Assembly: GCA_900319655.1 (NCBI GenBank)
Contig: ONPH01000069.1
Coordinates: forward strand, 1-6,516
From: an uncultured Eubacteriales bacterium
Lineage (GTDB): Bacteria > Bacillota > Clostridia > Oscillospirales > Acutalibacteraceae
DNA: 6,516 bases
Reading direction: 5' to 3'
In this document: positions 3,846 through 6,516 of the stretch, one piece after another
How the letters are laid out: each line of letters begins with the position of its first letter
Numbering within the stretch: the stretch's first letter is position 1
Program-made: the position numbers and the translations under genes
The notes under the pieces: generated by a model
The model's database searches: none
What the model was told of the DNA's origin: nothing
Seen by the model: the letters and a program-made list of their open reading frames with translations, nothing else

Positions 3846-4994
3846 ATGACTAACAAGGAATTATTTGAAGCGCTGAGAATGTTTGAAAAAGAAAAAGACA
3901 TTCCGATGGACTATATGCTTCAGCAGATTGAAAAGGCGATTGTAATCGCTTGCAAGAACTACTATGAGGGCAACGAGAACGTTGTTTTCAAGGTTGATCC
4001 CGAGAAAAACACCTTTGACGTAAAGCTTGTAAAGACTATCGTTGACGAGGTTGAAAACCCCAACTACGAGGTAACTCTTGAACAGGCTCAGCAGATTAAC
4101 AAGAGAAAGAAATTCGCTGTCGGTGACGAGGTTGAGGTTCCGCTCGATCCCAAAAAGCTCGGCAGAATTGCGGTATCCTCCGCGCGCAACGTGATCCGTC
4201 AGGGCATTACCACAGGAGAAAAGGGCAGAGCGCTGCTCGAGTTCCAGAGCAAGCTCGGTGAGATCGTAACCGCCACGGTTGAGAGAATTGATCCCAAGAG
4301 CGGTATCGCGACAATCAAAATCGGCAAGAGCGAGGCTATGCTCCCCAAGAACGAGCAAATCGGTCTTGAAAATCTCCGCGAGGGCGACCGCGTTAAGGTG
4401 TTTATCTCTGACGTAAAGGACAACGAGAAAGGCCCTCACGCATTTATTTCGAGAACTCACCCCGGACTTGTAAAGCGTATGTTTGAGCAGGAGGTTCCCG
4501 AGATTTACGACGGAATTGTTGAGATCAAGTCCGTAGCTCGCGAGGCAGGCTCACGTACCAAGATGGCTGTTGTAAGCTCAAATCCCGACGTTGACGCAAT
4601 CGGCGCATGTATCGGTCCCAAGGGCGCAAGGGTCAACAGCATTGTAAACGAGCTCGGCGGCGAGAAAATCGACATCATCGAGTACAGCGAAGAACCCGAG
4701 AAGTACATCTCCTCCGCGCTGTCGCCGGCGGATGTTGTTAAGGTAGAGATCGTTGACGCTGACAAAAAGAGCTGCAAGGCTACCGTTCCCGACGGTCAGC
4801 TCTCGCTTGCGATCGGCAACAAGGGACAGAACGCCCGCCTTGCCGCAAGGCTCACAGGCTGGAAGATCGACATTCGTCCCGAGAGCGGCTTCTACGGCGA
4901 GGACGAGGACGACGAGGACAAGGCAGAGGAAACAGTAACCGAGAATACAGAGCCGGAAACCGCCGAGGAAGTTACCGAAGAAGCGGCTGAATAA
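3846..4994 (+). CDS. nusA: Transcription termination/antitermination factor NusA
   Basis: NusA binds RNA polymerase near the RNA exit channel and modulates pausing, intrinsic termination and antitermination. The 382-residue product has the Gram-positive layout. An RNAP-binding N-terminal domain (about 1-130) starts MTNKELFEAL. An S1 domain (about 135-200) contains GEIVTATVERID. KH1 has the I256-GPKG loop and KH2 the I323-GNKGQNARLAARLTGW segment. A short acidic tail follows (about 350-382, rich in E/D), without the AR repeats of E. coli. The start at 3846 fits the family N-terminus; AAGGAT (3831-3836) lies 9 bases ahead. Extending to ATG 3789 would add 19 unrelated residues and overlap the end of rimP. 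rnpM follows after 18 bases. Confidence 0.96.
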   Translation: MTNKELFEALRMFEKEKDIPMDYMLQQIEKAIVIACKNYYEGNENVVFKVDPEKNTFDVKLVKTIVDEVENPNYEVTLEQAQQINKRKKFAVGDEVEVPLDPKKLGRIAVSSARNVIRQGITTGEKGRALLEFQSKLGEIVTATVERIDPKSGIATIKIGKSEAMLPKNEQIGLENLREGDRVKVFISDVKDNEKGPHAFISRTHPGLVKRMFEQEVPEIYDGIVEIKSVAREAGSRTKMAVVSSNPDVDAIGACIGPKGARVNSIVNELGGEKIDIIEYSEEPEKYISSALSPADVVKVEIVDADKKSCKATVPDGQLSLAIGNKGQNARLAARLTGWKIDIRPESGFYGEDEDDEDKAEETVTENTEPETAEEVTEEAAE

Positions 4995-5012
4995 TAAAAA
5001 GGCAGGTATCGT

Positions 5013-5324
5013 ATGAAACAGCAGAAAAAGATACCGTTAAGAAAGTGCACAGGCTGCGGCGAGATGAAGCCGAAGCGCGAGCTTATCAGGGTTGTAAAGT
5101 CGAAGGACGTTTCGGACGACGGAGGAAGCATTACCGTTCCGGGAGAAATCTCGCTCGACTTAACCGGAAAAAAGCCCGGCCGCGGAGCGTATGTCTGCAA
5201 AAATCCCGAGTGCTTTGAGCTCGCGAGAAAGGCAAGGCGCTTTGAACGCTCGCTTAGCTGCAAAATCCCCGACGGGGTTTTTGAACAGCTCAAAGAGGAG
5301 CTCGACAGCCTGACTATGGAGTAA
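5013..5324 (+). CDS. rnpM: RNase P modulator RnpM (YlxR family)
   Basis: YlxR/RnpM is a small RNA-binding protein, reported in Bacillus to bind RNase P RNA and modulate its activity. This 103-residue protein has the diagnostic N-terminus P8-LRKCTGCGEMKPKRELIRVV, with C12xxC15, and the second signature G56-RGAYVC followed by NPEC, giving C62 and C67. The four cysteines are placed to form a metal-knuckle-like pair. A basic helix (ARKARRFERSL, about 71-81) follows, suiting RNA contact. A weak AAAGG (4998-5002) precedes the ATG. Its place between nusA and ylxQ is the conserved Firmicute position. The insert D32-L50 is somewhat longer than in Bacillus. Confidence 0.93.
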   Translation: MKQQKKIPLRKCTGCGEMKPKRELIRVVKSKDVSDDGGSITVPGEISLDLTGKKPGRGAYVCKNPECFELARKARRFERSLSCKIPDGVFEQLKEELDSLTME

Positions 5325-5338
5325 AGGATATTTAATTT

Positions 5339-5656
5339 ATGAGCGACAGACTTCTGTCTTTTTTGGGACTTTGCCGCCGCGCCGGAAAAATGAAAATCGG
5401 CGCTCAGACCGCGGCGGAGTCGATAGAGAGCAAAAAATCAAAGCTGATTATCTACGCGCTTGATTTTTCGTCAAACAGCCTAAAGCCGGTGCTTGAAACG
5501 GCGGAGAAAAACGGCGTTGAGGCGCTTATGATAAACCGCTCCAAGGATGAGCTCAGCGTATCGCTCGGCAGGCTGTGCGGAGTGATCTCGGTTGAGGACA
5601 GCGGCTTTGCCGGCAAGCTCTCGCAGATGATCAAAGACGAACAGGGAGGAGAATAA
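5339..5656 (+). CDS. rplGA: L7Ae/L30e-family K-turn RNA-binding protein (YlxQ)
   Basis: This 105-residue protein belongs to the bacterial L7Ae-like family that binds kink-turn RNA. It starts with the typical segment L7-SFLGLCRRAGKMKIG and continues with the alpha/beta core (K35-LIIYALDFSSNS), the N68-equivalent region INRSKDELSVSLGR and the C-terminal GVISVEDSGFAGKL, all recognisable of YlxQ. Its role in the cell is not settled; possible ligands are K-turns in rRNA, RNase P-type RNAs or riboswitches. AAAGGA (5323-5328) overlaps the stop codon of rnpM and gives coupling to it. Only one base separates it from infB. Confidence 0.92.
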   Translation: MSDRLLSFLGLCRRAGKMKIGAQTAAESIESKKSKLIIYALDFSSNSLKPVLETAEKNGVEALMINRSKDELSVSLGRLCGVISVEDSGFAGKLSQMIKDEQGGE

Positions 5657-5657
5657 T

Positions 5658-6516
5658 ATGATAAAATACAAGGTTAAGGATGTTGCCGCCGATTTGGGAG
5701 TGGCAAATAAAAAGATTACCGAAATTTTGGATAAGTACTGCAACGTAAATAAAAAGGCGGGTACCTCGCTTGAGGACAGCGAGCTCGACGTAATTTTTGA
5801 CGTCATCACTCAGGAGAACAAGGTCGAGAGCCTTGACGCTTACTTTGCCTCGCGCAATGAGAAGATTGAGAACGGCCCTGCACCCGAGCCCGAGAAAAAG
5901 CAGGATAAGGCTGAGAAAACCGACGATAAAAAGCAGGACGGCAAGCCCGCGAAGGCTGAGGATAACAAGCCTGAGAATAAAGAGGATAAGCCTGCTCCGC
6001 AGACAAAGAAGCGTCAGCGCAGGGTAATCGACACACGCGCTACAAACGTTGACGTTGAGCGCTATAACTCAAAGTATGACGACCTCGCTTCGGGCACATC
6101 AAAGTCGCGCAGCACCGACAGAGACCACACCACTAAAAAGCAGAAGTTCTCAAACCGTGTGCAGAAGCAGAAGAACAGACGTCACGGCAAGCGCGAGACC
6201 GAGGCTGAAAGACTTAAGAGAATTGCCCTCGAGCGCAAGCAAAAGCCCATTACTATTGAAATTCCCGACGAAATCACGGTTCAGGAGCTTGCACTGCGCC
6301 TTAAGGCGACGGTTGCCGAGGTTGTAAAGAAAGCGTTTATGATGGGCACAATGGTTACAGCGACCGATACCATCGACTTTGACACCGCGTCGCTTATCGC
6401 TATGGAGTTCCACGCGAAGGTTGAAAAAGAGGTAGTCGTTACCATCGAGGAGCAGATTATCGACGACAGCGAGGACGACGAGGCTAATCTCGTTGGCAGA
6501 GCGCCGGTTGTAGTCG
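5658..6516 (+). CDS. infB: Translation initiation factor IF-2, N-terminal part (cut by window end)
   Basis: IF2 is the GTPase that brings initiator fMet-tRNA to the 30S subunit and promotes subunit joining. The window holds the first 286 codons with no stop. Residues 1-55 form a small N-terminal IF2N-like domain (KYKVKDVAADLGVANKKITEIL). Residues about 70-195 are a charged, low-complexity linker rich in K, E, D, R and Q. Residues about 196-262 (KPITIEIPDEITVQELALRL...) are the conserved IF2N domain before the GTPase. The last visible residues, G280-RAPVVV, are the usual lead-in to the GHVDHGKT P-loop, which should begin a few codons past the edge. AGGGAGG (5643-5649), inside the end of ylxQ, lies 8 bases before ATG 5658, so translation is probably coupled. 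Confidence 0.96.
   Translation, partial: MIKYKVKDVAADLGVANKKITEILDKYCNVNKKAGTSLEDSELDVIFDVITQENKVESLDAYFASRNEKIENGPAPEPEKKQDKAEKTDDKKQDGKPAKAEDNKPENKEDKPAPQTKKRQRRVIDTRATNVDVERYNSKYDDLASGTSKSRSTDRDHTTKKQKFSNRVQKQKNRRHGKRETEAERLKRIALERKQKPITIEIPDEITVQELALRLKATVAEVVKKAFMMGTMVTATDTIDFDTASLIAMEFHAKVEKEVVVTIEEQIIDDSEDDEANLVGRAPVVV

Noticed and set aside
3861..4460. Long minus-strand frame of 199 codons
   Set aside because: It is antisense to nusA; its length comes from the codon bias of the real gene.
5797..6413. Several frames on both strands inside the infB region
   Set aside because: They are low-complexity R/S/T-rich or antisense shadows of the charged IF2 linker; the true infB frame is open from 5658 to the edge.
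1..6516. CRISPR array, transposase or integrase gene
   Set aside because: No regularly spaced repeat-spacer pattern and no such coding sequence is present; only tRNA-end copies hint at past integration.

Overview
The window joins an AT-rich accessory segment (about 1-3060) to a more GC-balanced housekeeping operon (3199-6516). The operon order rimP-nusA-rnpM-rplGA(ylxQ)-infB is the classic Firmicute arrangement. The protein sequences, the near-consensus sigma-A promoters, the strong AGGAGG-type ribosome binding sites and a tRNA-Thr with encoded CCA point to a Clostridia member, probably Oscillospirales/Ruminococcaceae. That taxonomic call is an inference from sequence style, not from a database search.

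Left part (1-1200): an MqsA/YgiT-type antitoxin (two CxxC pairs plus an HTH and a long C-terminal tail) overlaps by 11 bases a small SecB-like chaperone. Antitoxin plus SecB-like chaperone is the signature of a toxin-antitoxin-chaperone (TAC) module. The toxin gene is not visible and would lie just upstream of base 1. Behind the chaperone gene come several inverted repeats and a good Rho-independent terminator (1158-1191).

Middle part (1200-2750): a stand-alone Fic-domain protein with an N-terminal inhibitory motif, a full HPFxDGNGRxxR active site and a C-terminal winged-helix region. It has its own TTGACA-N16-TATAAT promoter. A 13-bp perfect inverted repeat lies across that promoter, and related AT-rich repeats follow, as if for an operator set; autoregulation is an inference.

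Junction (2700-3230): a minus-strand tRNA-Thr(GGT) with promoter and terminator. Two extra fragments of its 3' end lie nearby: an 18-base direct copy at 2752-2769, followed by its own terminator-like hairpin, and a 21-base inverted copy at 2913-2933. With the AT-rich cargo beyond them, this looks like a tRNA-associated insertion hot spot; the copies may be attachment-site scars or remains of a duplicated tRNA.

Right part (3199-6516): an extended -10 promoter, a 12-bp leader hairpin, then rimP (30S maturation), nusA (transcription elongation/termination), rnpM (YlxR, RNase P modulator), an L7Ae-family K-turn protein (YlxQ) and the start of infB (IF2), cut by the window edge just before the expected GTPase P-loop. 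Gaps are 49, 18, 14 and 1 bases, so the genes are co-transcribed and probably partly translationally coupled.
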